Below are positions 43,209 through 55,066 of a stretch of DNA of 64,000 bases, piece after piece (position 1 is the first letter of the stretch; every line of letters starts with the position of its first letter). The notes beneath the pieces were generated by a model. The model had not been told where the DNA came from, searched no databases, and saw only the letters and a program-made list of their open reading frames with translations. Source of the stretch: Streptomyces fragilis (lineage in GTDB: Bacteria > Actinomycetota > Actinomycetes > Streptomycetales > Streptomycetaceae); the NCBI RefSeq assembly GCF_003112515.1, contig NZ_BEVZ01000002.1:992001-1056000 (forward strand), given 5' to 3'. The position numbers and the translations under genes are program-made.

Positions 43209-43663
43209 CCACCACCGCACCCGCCGGAGCACCCGCCGATGCCCGCGCCCTCGGGCTGGCCCACTACGCCGCCCGCGGCGTCCTGGAACACGTCCTGGCC
43301 CGGCACGGTCTCACCTTCGGGCAGCAGGTCGTCCTGCGCGCCGTGCTCACCGCCGACGGCCCGCCGGCGGCGGAGGACGTCGTCGGCCAGGTCCGTCGGT
43401 CCCTGAAGAGCGACCCGGCAGAGATCCGCGCGACCATCGACGAACTGCTCACCCGTCGACTGCTGGTGACGGACGGCGGCCACCTGCGCCCCACCGAGGC
43501 CGGGCGCGAGGTGACGGCCGCCGCCGGCGCGGAGGTGGCCCCCGTCTCCGCCCGCATCTGGGGCGCGATCCCGGCCGAGGACCTGGCCGCCGCCGGCCGC
43601 GTCCTCGCCCTGGTCACCGAGCGGGCCGACGCCGAGCTGGAGGCGCTGAACTCGACGCGCTGA
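43205..43663 (+). CDS. MarR-like winged-helix protein
   Basis: 152 residues. The fold follows the first MarR gene (LTFGQQVVLRAVLTADGP; SLKSDPAEIRATIDELLTRRLLVTDGGHLRPTEAGREV). The recognition helix is less typical. It is coupled to the MarR gene, so the two may form a heterodimer or it may modulate its partner. Confidence 0.7.
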   Translation: MTTTAPAGAPADARALGLAHYAARGVLEHVLARHGLTFGQQVVLRAVLTADGPPAAEDVVGQVRRSLKSDPAEIRATIDELLTRRLLVTDGGHLRPTEAGREVTAAAGAEVAPVSARIWGAIPAEDLAAAGRVLALVTERADAELEALNSTR

Positions 43664-43740
43664 GCCGACGGGTCGGCACATCCTGGCAGGTACGCCGGGT
43701 GGCGTCGGGGGTACGCGGGAGGGGGCGGCGAGGGTACGCC

Positions 43741-43774
43741 GGAGGGGGCGGCCGGATGTCCGGCCGCCCCCTCC
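43741..43774. terminator. Strong bidirectional terminator hairpin
   Basis: GGAGGGGGCGGCCGGA (43741-43756) pairs perfectly with TCCGGCCGCCCCCTCC (43759-43774) across a two-base loop. It lies between the converging MarR-like and cellulase genes. Confidence 0.85.
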
Positions 43775-43816
43775 TTCATCCTGTTCGGTTACGCTCCCCG
43801 TGCACCGATCAGGAGC

Positions 43817-46063
<2,247 letters not shown>

Positions 46064-47098
46064 ATGGGCGACGCAGGCGGAAGCAACGCGATCGAGGCGA
46101 TCAGGAAGACCCGGCTGGGTTCCGAGGGCCCGCTCGTCGGGGTCCAGGGCTTCGGCGCGATGGGCATCAGCTTCGCCTACGGGCAGACGGACGACGCGGC
46201 CGCCAGGGACACCCTGGAGGCCGCCGTCAAGGCGGGCGTCACCCTGATCGACACCGCCGACATGTACGGGGCGGGCAGGAACGAGGAGTTCCTCGCGCCG
46301 TTCCTCGCCGCGCACCGCGACGAGGTCACCATCGCCACCAAGTACGCCAACGTGGTGCTGCCGGACGGCGGCCGGGCCGTCCGCAACGACCCCGCCTACA
46401 TCCGGCAGGCCGTCGAGGGCAGCCTGCGGCGACTGGGCGTCGACGTCATCGACCTCTACTACATGCACCGCCGGGACCCGGCCGTCCCCTTCGCCGAGTC
46501 GGTCGGCGCCATGGCCGACCTGGTCCGGGAGGGCAAGGTCAGGTACCTCGGCCTCAGCGAGGTCACCGGCGACGAACTGCGCGAGGCGCACGCCGTGCAC
46601 CCGATCACCGCGCTGCAGTCGGAGTGGTCCGTCTTCAGCCGCAGCGTGGAGCGCAGCGCGGTGGGCGCCGCCGCCGAGCTCGGCGTGGGCATCGTGCCCT
46701 ACTCCCCGCTCGGCAGGGGCTTCCTCACGGGGGCGTTCACCGACGCGGGCAAGGAGCTCCCCGAGGACGACTTCCGCCGCTCCCAGCCCCGCTTCACGGG
46801 GGAGAACGCCAAGGCCAACGCCGCGCTGCTGGCGCCGCTGCAGAAGATCGCCGCGGACCGCGGAGCCACGATGGCGCAGATCGCCCTGGCCTGGGTGCAG
46901 CAGCGCGCCGAGGTGCACGGCCTGTCCGTGGTGCCCATCCCGGGCACCAGGAAGCGCGGCCGCCTCCTGGAGAACGCCGCGGCCACCCGGATCACCCTGA
47001 CCGACGGTGAACTGGCCCTCCTGGAGCCGATCGCCGCCCAGGTCGCGGGCGACCGCTACGCCAGCATGGCCTCCACGGCCGACGCCCGCGAGGCCTGA
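46064..47098 (+). CDS. Aldo/keto reductase
   Basis: 344 residues with the AKR barrel. Catalytic residues: Asp and Tyr in LIDTADMYGAGRNEEFL, Lys in EVTIATKYAN, and His in LYYMHRRDP. SVVPIPGTRKRGRLLENA is the NADPH-binding end. It belongs to the AKR13-like group of NADPH-dependent reductases of small carbonyls. The ATG follows GAGGGGG. Single-gene unit. Confidence 0.9.
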   Translation: MGDAGGSNAIEAIRKTRLGSEGPLVGVQGFGAMGISFAYGQTDDAAARDTLEAAVKAGVTLIDTADMYGAGRNEEFLAPFLAAHRDEVTIATKYANVVLPDGGRAVRNDPAYIRQAVEGSLRRLGVDVIDLYYMHRRDPAVPFAESVGAMADLVREGKVRYLGLSEVTGDELREAHAVHPITALQSEWSVFSRSVERSAVGAAAELGVGIVPYSPLGRGFLTGAFTDAGKELPEDDFRRSQPRFTGENAKANAALLAPLQKIAADRGATMAQIALAWVQQRAEVHGLSVVPIPGTRKRGRLLENAAATRITLTDGELALLEPIAAQVAGDRYASMASTADAREA

Positions 47099-47113
47099 GG
47101 CGGTCCGGACACC

Positions 47114-47657
47114 TCAGCCTCGTGCGTCCGGCTTCCACTCCTGGACGAGGAGCCCGAGGAGCACCTCGTCCAGGAACTCGCCCAGCACCCACGCCGAGGA
47201 GCGCAGCACGCCCTCGCGGACGAAGCCGTTGCGTTCGGCGGCGCGCAGCATGGCGTGGTTGTCCGCCAGCGTCTCGATCTGCAGCCGCTGCAGGCCGCGG
47301 ACCACGAAGCCGTAGTGGCAGAGCGTCGCGACCACGTCCGTGCCGTAGCCCTTGCCGCGTGCCTCCGGCAGCAGGCCGAGTCCGATGTGGGCGGACCGGT
47401 TGTGGTTGTCGATGCCCCACAGCGTCGCGGTGCCGGCCAGGGAGCCCCCCCTCCAGCTCCACCACGGAGAACGCCACCCTGCCCTGAGCCGTGTCGTCCA
47501 CCACGAGCCGCGGGTCCTGCGAGGTGGGTGAGACCGGCCGCCACGGACCGGCATCGGCCCGGGCGGAGTTGACCACGTCGTCGTAGAGCCCGGTCCGCAG
47601 AGTGGGGATGTCGTCCTCGTGCCGGGCCCTCAGCCCGATCCTGTCACCCTTCAGCAT
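47114..47657 (-). pseudogene. GNAT (RimJ-like) acetyltransferase with a frameshift
   Basis: From the ATG at 47657 the frame reads MLKGDRIGLRARHEDDIPTL to VELEGG, then loses homology at a run of seven C on the plus strand (47444-47450). The correct continuation SLAGTATLWGIDNHNRSAHIGLGLLPEARGKGYG (acetyl-CoA loop R-G-K-G-Y-G) is in the next frame to a stop at 47114. The total length is 3n+1, so one extra base in the G7/C7 run explains it. Without it this is a normal 180-residue RimJ-type acetyltransferase. Sequencing error or true slippage cannot be told apart here. Confidence 0.75.
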
Positions 47658-47907
47658 GCGGGCTTCCTGTCGGACGGGGATCGCCCGCGGCAAACGGATA
47701 AGCGGGTGGCGTGCGTTCGATGCGGTGAAGATGCCGGACGTCACCTCATGCGGTGGGCAACAGGCCGGGCCGGGATGATTGCCGGCGGTGCCGCCGCCCC
47801 CCAAGGACACTTCCGGCCCGCGGAACTCCCGCCCGGCTCCGGTACGCTCACCGCACTCGTCCTCCGTGATCTTCGTGAGGGCATGGGTGAAGCCGGAGCG
47901 GGGCGGG

Positions 47908-48381
47908 ATGACAGCGGTGGTGCGGGGCCTCGGTGTGCGGGCGCGGCGGGGCGTGGTGACGGGTCTTCTCGCTCTCGGCGCGGTCGCCTGCTCGGCGGGG
48001 GAGGCGGAGAAGGAGCGGGACGCGAGGCGGCCGGCGCCGACGCCGTCGTCGTCCGTCGCCTCGGCGTCCGCCACCGGGAACAGTGCTGCGCCGTCCTCCT
48101 CCCCGTCCGCCTCGGCGTCGTCGCGCGCGGGGAGGCCGAGCACCTCCGCGGCCGTCCGCGGCGACGCGTCCCCCGTCCCGCGCCGGACCGGCACGACCTC
48201 GGGCGGCGGCGGGAGCGTGAGCGGCGGAGGGACCTCCGGCGGGCCGGACGGCGGGTCGGTCCCGCAGAACCCGCACCGCGGTCCCACGCCGCCGCCCGCG
48301 CCCGACCGGCCGTCCCCGACCCCGGTGGTGCCCTCGGCCGGACCCGGCGAGCCGGTGGCGACCTACACCTTCGGCGGCTGA
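47908..48381 (+). CDS. Putative lipoprotein with a low-complexity Ser/Pro/Gly region
   Basis: 157 residues. A basic N-terminus and hydrophobic stretch end in a lipobox-like GLLALGAVACS, so Cys 28 may be lipidated. The remainder is Ser/Ala/Pro/Gly-rich with no fold expected. GC-rich shadow coding is a risk, but the lipobox and start support it. ATG at 47908; an in-frame GTG 21 bases upstream is possible. Function unknown. Confidence 0.5.
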   Translation: MTAVVRGLGVRARRGVVTGLLALGAVACSAGEAEKERDARRPAPTPSSSVASASATGNSAAPSSSPSASASSRAGRPSTSAAVRGDASPVPRRTGTTSGGGGSVSGGGTSGGPDGGSVPQNPHRGPTPPPAPDRPSPTPVVPSAGPGEPVATYTFGG

Positions 48382-48398
48382 CGGAGTCGTCCGCGGCG

Positions 48399-48421
48399 GG
48401 CGCACCCCGCCCCGGTGCGCC
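48399..48421. terminator. Terminator hairpin
   Basis: GGCGCACC (48399-48406) pairs with GGTGCGCC (48414-48421) across a 7-base loop, between the converging lipoprotein and zinc-finger genes. Confidence 0.5.
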
Positions 48422-48436
48422 GTCGGCCCGGCGGGC

Positions 48437-49531
48437 TCAGCGCAGGAGGAGCAGGGTGAGCACCGCCAGGGCGACGACCACCGCCCCGCCCACCGCGAAC
48501 GTGAACCGTCCCTCCTCGGACAGCCGCCCCAGGACCCGCACGTCACCGTCGGGGCTGGGGAACGCGTAGAACTCCCGGTGGCCCGAGCCCCGCAGCCGCG
48601 CCCGCACCACCTTCAGCCGCCGGACGACGACGTGACGTCCCCGCTCGTCCTCCCGCCGGCCCAGGTGCCGTTCCAGGAAGGCGCGGTGCTCCGGGGAGAG
48701 GTCGTCGGGCAGCGGCGCGTCGTCGTCGAGGACGTCCTCCCGCCAGCCCGCCCCGTCCAGCTCGGCGGCGACCCGCCGGGGCCGCGGCGTGGGAGGGGGC
48801 GGTTCCTCGGTCTCGGGATCCCAGACGATCCGTCCCGCCGTCCACGACGTCACGTTCCCGTGCCCCTCGCAGGTACCGCACTCGACGGTGCCCCTGCGGC
48901 CGCACGGCTTGCAGGGGATGCGCCCCTTGGCGTCGCAGTCCTCGCACCTGACCCTTCCCTAGCCCCGGCAGCCCGGGCAGGCGGCGGCGGGAGTGTGGCA
49001 CCCCTCGCAGGTCACCCGCTGCTCGGCCGTGCCCGTCCGGCCGGGCCGCAGCCGCCCGGTCGGGGCGTCGGCCAGGCCGCCGTGCTTGAAGGGCTGGGTG
49101 CACGCGGAGACGCCCTCGCACATCGGGCACACCCGCGCGGGCTCGCAGGGGCGGTACCTCCTGCCCCCGCAGTCGGGGCACGTGCGGCGGCCGTTGCCGC
49201 AGCCGCACGCCCCCTGGTGCACGCTGCCGCGCCGGACCAGGTCGAGCGGCCGGTGGAGCGGCGTCTCGTGGGGGCCGAGCTTGTGCTCCGCCAGCACGTC
49301 GTAGGTGGGCCGCCCGGCCAGGTCCACGGCACCCGGCAGGTGCCGCGTCGTCTCGGTGCGGCGTTCCAGGCGGCGGGTGATCCTGAGCTCGACGAGGTGC
49401 GAGGGAGACAGGTCGAAGTCCGTCGGCGCCGGGGCCGGCCGCCTGCCGCGGCCGGAGCGTGCCACGTACGCGCACAGACGCGCGCGCACCTCGTCGTCGG
49501 ACGGATCGTGCAGTGCCAAGGCGGCGTTCAC
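48437..49531 (-). pseudogene. DnaJ-like Cys-rich zinc-finger membrane protein, interrupted by TAG
   Basis: The frame from the ATG at 49531 encodes 190 residues with DnaJ-type CxxCxGxG repeats (CGCGNGRRTCPDCGG; CPMCEG; CEGCHTPAAACPGCRG) and stops at a TAG (48959-48961). The same frame continues for 174 codons with more repeats (GRVRCEDCDAKGRIPCKPCGRRGTVECGTCEGHG), an acidic middle and one C-terminal membrane helix (FAVGGAVVVALAVLTLLLL). The whole is 364 codons and clearly one protein. TAG could be a mutated TGG. No J domain is present. The gene is probably broken, or the base is an error. Confidence 0.75.
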
Positions 49532-49643
49532 TCCCCCCGGTCGAGCCCGGCCGGACCCGGTCCCGCACGGTCGCCGACGCGGGCCGTGCCGAGCGGCACC
49601 AGTGTGGCGGGCGCGCGGACGCGACGGAAGGGCGCACGGGAGC

Positions 49644-50387
49644 TCAGTGGGCCGGAGGCGGTCCGGTGGGGCCGACCAGGCCGGTCTCGTAGGCGAGGAC
49701 GACAGCCTGCACCCGGTCGCGCAGCTGGAGCTTGGCCAGGACGCGTCCGACGTGGGTCTTCACGGTGGTCTCGGCGAGGTGCAGGTGGCGGGCCAGCTCG
49801 GCGTTGCTCCGGCCCTGGGCGAGCAGCCGCAGCACCTCCAGCTCGCGCGGGGTGAGCACGGTCAGGTCGCGGTGGAGGGGAGCGGCCGGGGCCGGCACGC
49901 CGGTGGCGTGAGGAGCCGCCGGCCCGGAACCCGCGCCCGCGGCGGCGCCCGCCGTCGAGCGGGCGTACCGCTCGACCAGGCGGCGGGTGATGGCCGGCGC
50001 CAGCAGCGCGTCGCCGGACCGGACCAGCCGGACCGCGGAGACCAGGTGCTCGGGGGTGACGTCCTTCAGCAGGAACCCGGCGGCCCCCGCCTTCAGGGCC
50101 GCGTAGACGAACTCGTCCAGGTCGAAGGTGGTCAGGATGATCACGCGGGGCGCGTCGGCGTCGGCGTCGGCGAGGACGCGCCGGGTGGCCTCCAGCCCGT
50201 CGAGCCGCGGCATCCGCACGTCCATCAGGACCACGTCGGGCCGGGTGCGCCGGACCGCGTCGACGGCCTCGAGCCCGTCGGCCACCTCGGCCACGACGTC
50301 GATGCCGTCCGCCGCGAGGATCATCCGGAAGCCGGTGCGCACCAGGGCCTGGTCGTCGGCGATCACCACGCGCGGTGGTGCGGTCAT
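49644..50387 (-). CDS. NarL/LuxR-type response regulator
   Basis: 247 residues. The receiver domain has the acidic pair (IADDQALVRTGF), phospho-acceptor D56 (VVLMDVRMP) and the Lys in FLLKDVTPEHL. After an Ala/Pro linker, the LuxR-type HTH is LTPRELEVLRLLAQGRSNAELARHLHLAETTVKTHVGRVLAKLQLRDR. The start overlaps the kinase stop (ATGA). With the kinase it probably controls the divergent ABC/FtsX transporter genes. Confidence 0.9.
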   Translation of the reverse strand: MTAPPRVVIADDQALVRTGFRMILAADGIDVVAEVADGLEAVDAVRRTRPDVVLMDVRMPRLDGLEATRRVLADADADAPRVIILTTFDLDEFVYAALKAGAAGFLLKDVTPEHLVSAVRLVRSGDALLAPAITRRLVERYARSTAGAAAGAGSGPAAPHATGVPAPAAPLHRDLTVLTPRELEVLRLLAQGRSNAELARHLHLAETTVKTHVGRVLAKLQLRDRVQAVVLAYETGLVGPTGPPPAH

Positions 50388-51670
50388 GCGGTCTCCAGGG
50401 GGATGAGGGCGGTGACGCGGAAGCCGCCGGTGAGCCGGCGGCCGGTGTCCAGGGTGCCGCCGTACACGGCGAGCCGCTCGCGCAGCCCGATCAGGCCGCG
50501 GCCGTTCCCGGCGGCCGCCGACGGGGACGGACTGCCTCCGGTGTCGGTGACCTCGACCCGCAGCAGCGCGTCGTCATGCGTGACGGTCACCCGCGCGTCG
50601 GCGCCGCGGGCGTGCCTGACGGTGTTCGTCAGGGCCTCCTGGACCACGCGGTAGGCGGCCAGTCCCACCCCGGCGGGCACCTCCCGCGGGCTGCCGGTGA
50701 CGGTCAGCGTGACCGCGACGCCGGTCTGCCGGACGCGGGCGACCAGCGACTCCAGCTGGTCGAGGCCCGGCTGGGGCGCCAGGTCCCCGCCGGCCGGATC
50801 CGCGGCACCTTCACCGGCGTCCATGGTCAGCAGGCCCATGGCGTGCCGGAGTTCGGTCAGCGCCGCCCGGCCGCCCGCCTCGGCCGCGAGCAGCGCCTCA
50901 CGGGCCTGGGCGGGCGCCTTGTCCATGACCGCGCGGGCGGCCCCGGTCTGGATCACCATCATGCTCACGTTGTGCGTGACGACGTCGTGCAACTCCCGCG
51001 CGATGCGGGCCCGTTCGTGTTCGGCCGCGCGGCGCAGCTCCTCGGCCCGGCCGCGTTCGAGGGCGGACATCCGCGCCCGGCTCTCCTCCGCGCGGAACAT
51101 CCAGGCGCGCAGCCCCACGGTCGCCACGAGCAGCGGGACGAGGATCAGCAGCGGGACGTACTGGTTGGGGACCGGTGTCGTCGGCGAGACGCGGACCCCC
51201 TCGGAGTCACCGGCGACGGTGAACACCAGGACCGGCAGGCTCACCAGCGTGAGAGCCCGGTAGGGGCTGTAGGCCGCGGCGCTGTAGGCGGCGACGACAC
51301 AGGCGTAGAAGACGAGCCGGCGGGCGTCGTGCGGGGTCAGCGCGGCCGCGCCCGTCACCACCCACAGCGCGGCCAGCGGGTAGCGGCGGCGCAGCAGCAG
51401 CGGGGCCCACGCGGCCACGGTCAGGGACGCCGCGGCGACCACGCTGCCCGCCCCCGCCCCGCGGACCAGCGGGGCCACGCCGTCCGGAGCCCGGGCCACC
51501 AGCGAGGCGCCGGTGGTCACGGCCCAGCTCAGCACCACGGAACCGAGGAGCAGCACCAGCGCCGCGTCGAAGAGCAGGTTGCGCCGGGTCGGGCGCGGCA
51601 GCGGACCGGTCGGCCGGAACAGCGACCCCAACCCGTCCCGCAGCCACCGCACCGCCGACTCACTCGTCAC
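50384..51670 (-). CDS. Sensor histidine kinase (HisKA_3 type)
   Basis: 428 residues. The N-terminus has about five membrane helices (LLFDAALVLLLGSVVLSWAV; VAAASLTVAAWAPLLL; LLILVPLLVATVGLRAWMF) with little extracellular sequence, so it senses within or near the membrane. The phospho-acceptor His is in ERARIARELHDVVTHNVSMM, and the ATPase has VVQEALTNTVRHA (N-box) and GNGRGLIGLRERL (G box). GTG start at 51670. Divergent from an ABC/FtsX pair, the common layout for antibiotic- or envelope-stress modules. Confidence 0.9.
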   Translation of the reverse strand: MTSESAVRWLRDGLGSLFRPTGPLPRPTRRNLLFDAALVLLLGSVVLSWAVTTGASLVARAPDGVAPLVRGAGAGSVVAAASLTVAAWAPLLLRRRYPLAALWVVTGAAALTPHDARRLVFYACVVAAYSAAAYSPYRALTLVSLPVLVFTVAGDSEGVRVSPTTPVPNQYVPLLILVPLLVATVGLRAWMFRAEESRARMSALERGRAEELRRAAEHERARIARELHDVVTHNVSMMVIQTGAARAVMDKAPAQAREALLAAEAGGRAALTELRHAMGLLTMDAGEGAADPAGGDLAPQPGLDQLESLVARVRQTGVAVTLTVTGSPREVPAGVGLAAYRVVQEALTNTVRHARGADARVTVTHDDALLRVEVTDTGGSPSPSAAAGNGRGLIGLRERLAVYGGTLDTGRRLTGGFRVTALIPLETA

Positions 51671-51895
51671 CCCCGCATCCTCACAGACGCGCGGACCGCC
51701 GTGCATCCTCCCTCCGGCCGCCGCCCGCGCACCGGCGTCCGCCCGACGACTACGCCTCGGGGAGGAGGCGGGCGGACGTCGTCCCCGCGGACCACCGGAA
51801 ATGCTCCGGCCGGCGGACGCGCCCCCGTCCGCACCGCACCTAGCGTCCGGCGGGTCGCAACGACGGCACGACGAGGACGCAACGAGGGAGTCGCC

Positions 51896-52699
51896 ATGAC
51901 CGCGCCGGTGATCGAACTGCGAGAGGTGAGCCGCAGGTACGGCGAGGGGCCGCCCGCCCTGGACGCCGTGTCGCTCACCGTGCGGGCGGGGGAGGCGGTG
52001 GCGGTCGTCGGCCCGTCCGGCAGCGGCAAGTCCACGCTGCTCAACCTGGTCGCCGGGCTGGACCGCCCGGACGGCGGGAGCGTCACCGTGGACGGGGTGC
52101 GCGTCGACGGGCTCGGCGAGGCGGCCGCGGCACGCCACCGGCGGGACAGGATCGGCATGGTGTTCCAGTTCTTCAACCTGCTCGACGACCTGACCGTCAC
52201 CGACAACGTCGTCCTGCCCGCCCAACTCGCAGGGATGGCGCGGCCGGAGGCCTTCCGCCGGGCCAAGGAACTGCTGGAGGTGCTCGGCGTGGACCGTCAC
52301 GCCGACGCCCTGCCGGGCCGGTTGTCCGGCGGCGAGCGACAACGCGTCGCGGTGGCGCGGGCGTTGATGAACCGGCCGCCACTGCTGCTGGCCGACGAGC
52401 CGACCGGCGCGCTGGACAGCGCCTCCGGGCAGGAGGTCGCGGGCCTGCTCGCCCAGCTCCACGCCGAGGGGCAGACCGTCGTCGTGGTCACCCACGACCT
52501 CGCGCTGGCCCGGGCCTGCACCACGCGCACGGTCCGGCTCGTCGACGGCCGGGTCGCCGCCGACGGGGCGACCGAGGGAACCGGCGGGACGACCGAGGGA
52601 ACCGACGGGGCGGCCGCCGGCGCCGGGGCCGACGGAGCCACCACGGCAGCGCGGGCAGACGGCTCCGGCAGCGGCTCGGCCGTGGAGCGGACCCGATGA
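51896..52699 (+). CDS. ABC transporter ATPase (MacB/LolD type)
   Basis: 267 residues. Walker A GPSGSGKST (39-47), Q-loop FQFFNL, signature LSGGERQRVAVARAL, Walker B LLLADEPTGALD and the switch His in VVTHD are all intact. The C-terminal 40 residues are a low-complexity Gly/Ala/Thr tail. The stop overlaps the permease start (52696-52699). The partner energises an FtsX-type permease. The ATG at 51896 fits; the longer open frame upstream overlaps the kinase gene and is a shadow. Confidence 0.9.
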   Translation: MTAPVIELREVSRRYGEGPPALDAVSLTVRAGEAVAVVGPSGSGKSTLLNLVAGLDRPDGGSVTVDGVRVDGLGEAAAARHRRDRIGMVFQFFNLLDDLTVTDNVVLPAQLAGMARPEAFRRAKELLEVLGVDRHADALPGRLSGGERQRVAVARALMNRPPLLLADEPTGALDSASGQEVAGLLAQLHAEGQTVVVVTHDLALARACTTRTVRLVDGRVAADGATEGTGGTTEGTDGAAAGAGADGATTAARADGSGSGSAVERTR

Positions 52700-55056
52700 G
52701 CGCGCTGAGCCGGGTGGTGCGCTCGGGCGTGGGACGCCGCAGGGTGCCGGGCGTCGTGATCGGCCTCGCCACCATGATGGCGGTGGCCGCCTCCCTCCTC
52801 GGCGGGACGCTCCTGGCGGCCTCCGGCGCGCCGTTCGACGACGCCTTCCGCCGCGCACACGGGGCACACCTGTCGGTCCAGTTCGACGCGGCGCGCGTCG
52901 ACGCCGGGCAGGTGCGGGCGTCCGCGCGGGCCGCGGACGCCGTCGCCTTCGCCGGACCGTTCCGCACGGCGACCGTCACCCCGCGGACGGACGACGGGAC
53001 ACCGGGCTGGCCGATGACCGTGGCCGGCCGCGCCCGGCCGGGCGGCGGAGCCGACCGCGTCACGCTGACGAACGGCAGGTGGGTCGCCCGCCCCGGCGAG
53101 ATCGTGCTGTCCGCCGACTCCGCGCTCCTCCCGGTCCTCGGGATGCGGCTCGACTTCCCCGGGCTGCCGGACGGGCCGGAAGTGGAGGTGGTCGGCGTGG
53201 CCCGGTCGGTGACCGGGACCGCCGACGCCTGGGTGGTCCCCGCCCAGATGCAGGCCCTCACCGGCGGCGGCGCCGGTGGCTACCAGATGCACTACCGGTT
53301 CGCCGACGCCGACACCGGGGCCGGCACCGAGGCGCGCATCGCCGCCGGCCGCAGGGCGGTGACCGCGGGGGCGGGCGCGGGGGCGGTGACCGGCGAGCGG
53401 TCCTGGCTGACCGTCAGGAAGGCCGTCGAGCGCGACACGGCGCTCTACGTCCCGTTCCTCCTCGCCTTCGGCCTGCTGGGGCTGGTGATGTCCGTCCTGG
53501 TCGTCGGCAACGTGGTCGCCGCCGCCGTCGGCACGGCGACCCGCCGGATCGGCATCCTCAAGGCCGTCGGGTTCACCCCCTCCCAGGTGGTGCGGGCGTA
53601 CGTGGCGCAGGCCCTGGCGCCCGCGGCCGTGGGCACGCTGCTGGGAGTGCTCGTCGGCCACCTGCTCGCCGTGCCGGTGCTGGCCGAGACCGCGGAGGTG
53701 CACGGCGGCACGGCGCTCGCCGTCACCCCCTGGATCGACGCGGTGGTGATCGGCGGGGCGCTCGGCCTGGTGGCGGTGACCGCCTGGGCGGGCGCGTGGC
53801 GGGCCGGACGGCTGCGCACCGTCGACGCGCTCGCCCTGGGGGGCGCCGCACGGCCCGGGCGCGGACGGGCGGTCGCACAGCTGGCCGGGCGGCTGCCGCT
53901 GACGCGGCCGGTCACCCTCGGCCTGGCCCGGCCCTTCGCCCGGCCCGGGCGCGCACTGGCGATGGGCACGGCGATCGTGTTCGGCAGCGCCGCCGTCACC
54001 TTCACCCTCGGTCTCGGCGCGTCGCTGGGGAAGGTGCTGGAGGCCAAGGCCCACGACGTCGCCGACGTCGTCGTGGAGGCGCCACCTGCCGAGCTCGGCC
54101 CGCACGGCCCGAAGCCGCGCGAGGAGCCCGTCGCCGACCCCGCCGACGTCGCCGCGGTCGTCGCGGCGCGACCCGGCACCGCCCGGCACTACTCCAGCGT
54201 GAAGGCGCGGGCCACCGTGGCGGGTACGGCCGGGGTGACCGAAGTGGTCGCCTTCACCGGGGACGCCTCGTGGGGCGGCTACACGATGGTCGACGGCCGC
54301 TGGATCGCGGGACCCGGCGAAGCCGTCGTCCCCACCGGCTTCCTCAGCACCACGGGCACCCGGCTCGGGGACACGGTCACCCTGAACGGCCTGGGCGAGC
54401 CGGTCACGGTGCGCGTCGTGGGGGAGGTCCTGGACACCCGCAACGACGGCATGGAGGTCTTCACCGACGCCGCGACCCTCACCGGCGCGCCGCTCGACCC
54501 GGCGGAGACCACGCAGCACATCGAGGTGACCTCCGGCACGGACGCCGCCTCCTACGCCGCGCAGCTGGACGAGGCCCTCGCCCCGCTGGGCGTCACCGCA
54601 CGGGCGGACGGGGACGACCGGGACAGCTCCATGGCCCTCACCCTGGGCGCGCTGTCCGCGACGCTCACCCTGATGCTGGTCCTGGTCGCCGGTCTCGGCG
54701 TCCTCAACGGCGTCGTCCTGGACACGCGGGAACGCGTCCGCGAGCTCGGGGTCTACAAGGCGCTGGGCATGACACCCCGCCAGACGATCACGACGGTCGT
54801 CGCGTCCGTCCTCGTGACGGGACTGGCCGCCGGCGGTGTCGGAGTGCCGCTGGGCCTCCGGCTGCACGGGGCGATCGTCCCCGCCATGGGCCGCGGCGCG
54901 GGACTGCGCCTGCCCGCCTCGGTCCTCGACGTGTACGCCGCGCCGCAGCTCGCCGCGCTCGGGCTGGGCGGGCTGGTCATCGCCGTCCTCGGGGCGCTGC
55001 TGCCGGCGGGCTGGGCCGCCCGGGCGCGGACGGCGGTCGCCCTCCGCGCGGAGTAG
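52696..55056 (+). CDS. FtsX-like ABC permease
   Basis: 786 residues with two FtsX-type permease domains. Hydrophobic segments lie near the N-terminus (GVVIGLATMMAVAASLLGGTLLA), in the middle (PFLLAFGLLGLVMSVLVVGNVVAAA; IVFGSAAVTFTLGLGASLG) and at the end (LGALSATLTLMLVLVAGLGVLNG; LAALGLGGLVIAVLGALLPAGW), with large extracellular portions between. Repeated RIGILKAVGFTPSQV and LGVYKALGMTPRQT mark the two halves. Such exporters move lipids, peptides or drugs, or act mechanically on the envelope. Confidence 0.9.
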   Translation: MSALSRVVRSGVGRRRVPGVVIGLATMMAVAASLLGGTLLAASGAPFDDAFRRAHGAHLSVQFDAARVDAGQVRASARAADAVAFAGPFRTATVTPRTDDGTPGWPMTVAGRARPGGGADRVTLTNGRWVARPGEIVLSADSALLPVLGMRLDFPGLPDGPEVEVVGVARSVTGTADAWVVPAQMQALTGGGAGGYQMHYRFADADTGAGTEARIAAGRRAVTAGAGAGAVTGERSWLTVRKAVERDTALYVPFLLAFGLLGLVMSVLVVGNVVAAAVGTATRRIGILKAVGFTPSQVVRAYVAQALAPAAVGTLLGVLVGHLLAVPVLAETAEVHGGTALAVTPWIDAVVIGGALGLVAVTAWAGAWRAGRLRTVDALALGGAARPGRGRAVAQLAGRLPLTRPVTLGLARPFARPGRALAMGTAIVFGSAAVTFTLGLGASLGKVLEAKAHDVADVVVEAPPAELGPHGPKPREEPVADPADVAAVVAARPGTARHYSSVKARATVAGTAGVTEVVAFTGDASWGGYTMVDGRWIAGPGEAVVPTGFLSTTGTRLGDTVTLNGLGEPVTVRVVGEVLDTRNDGMEVFTDAATLTGAPLDPAETTQHIEVTSGTDAASYAAQLDEALAPLGVTARADGDDRDSSMALTLGALSATLTLMLVLVAGLGVLNGVVLDTRERVRELGVYKALGMTPRQTITTVVASVLVTGLAAGGVGVPLGLRLHGAIVPAMGRGAGLRLPASVLDVYAAPQLAALGLGGLVIAVLGALLPAGWAARARTAVALRAE

Positions 55057-55066
55057 GGCGGCCCCC

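Noticed and set aside
50375..51895. Long upstream extension of the ABC ATPase frame
   Set aside because: It overlaps the histidine kinase on the other strand; the ATPase starts at 51896 with the family's usual N-terminus.
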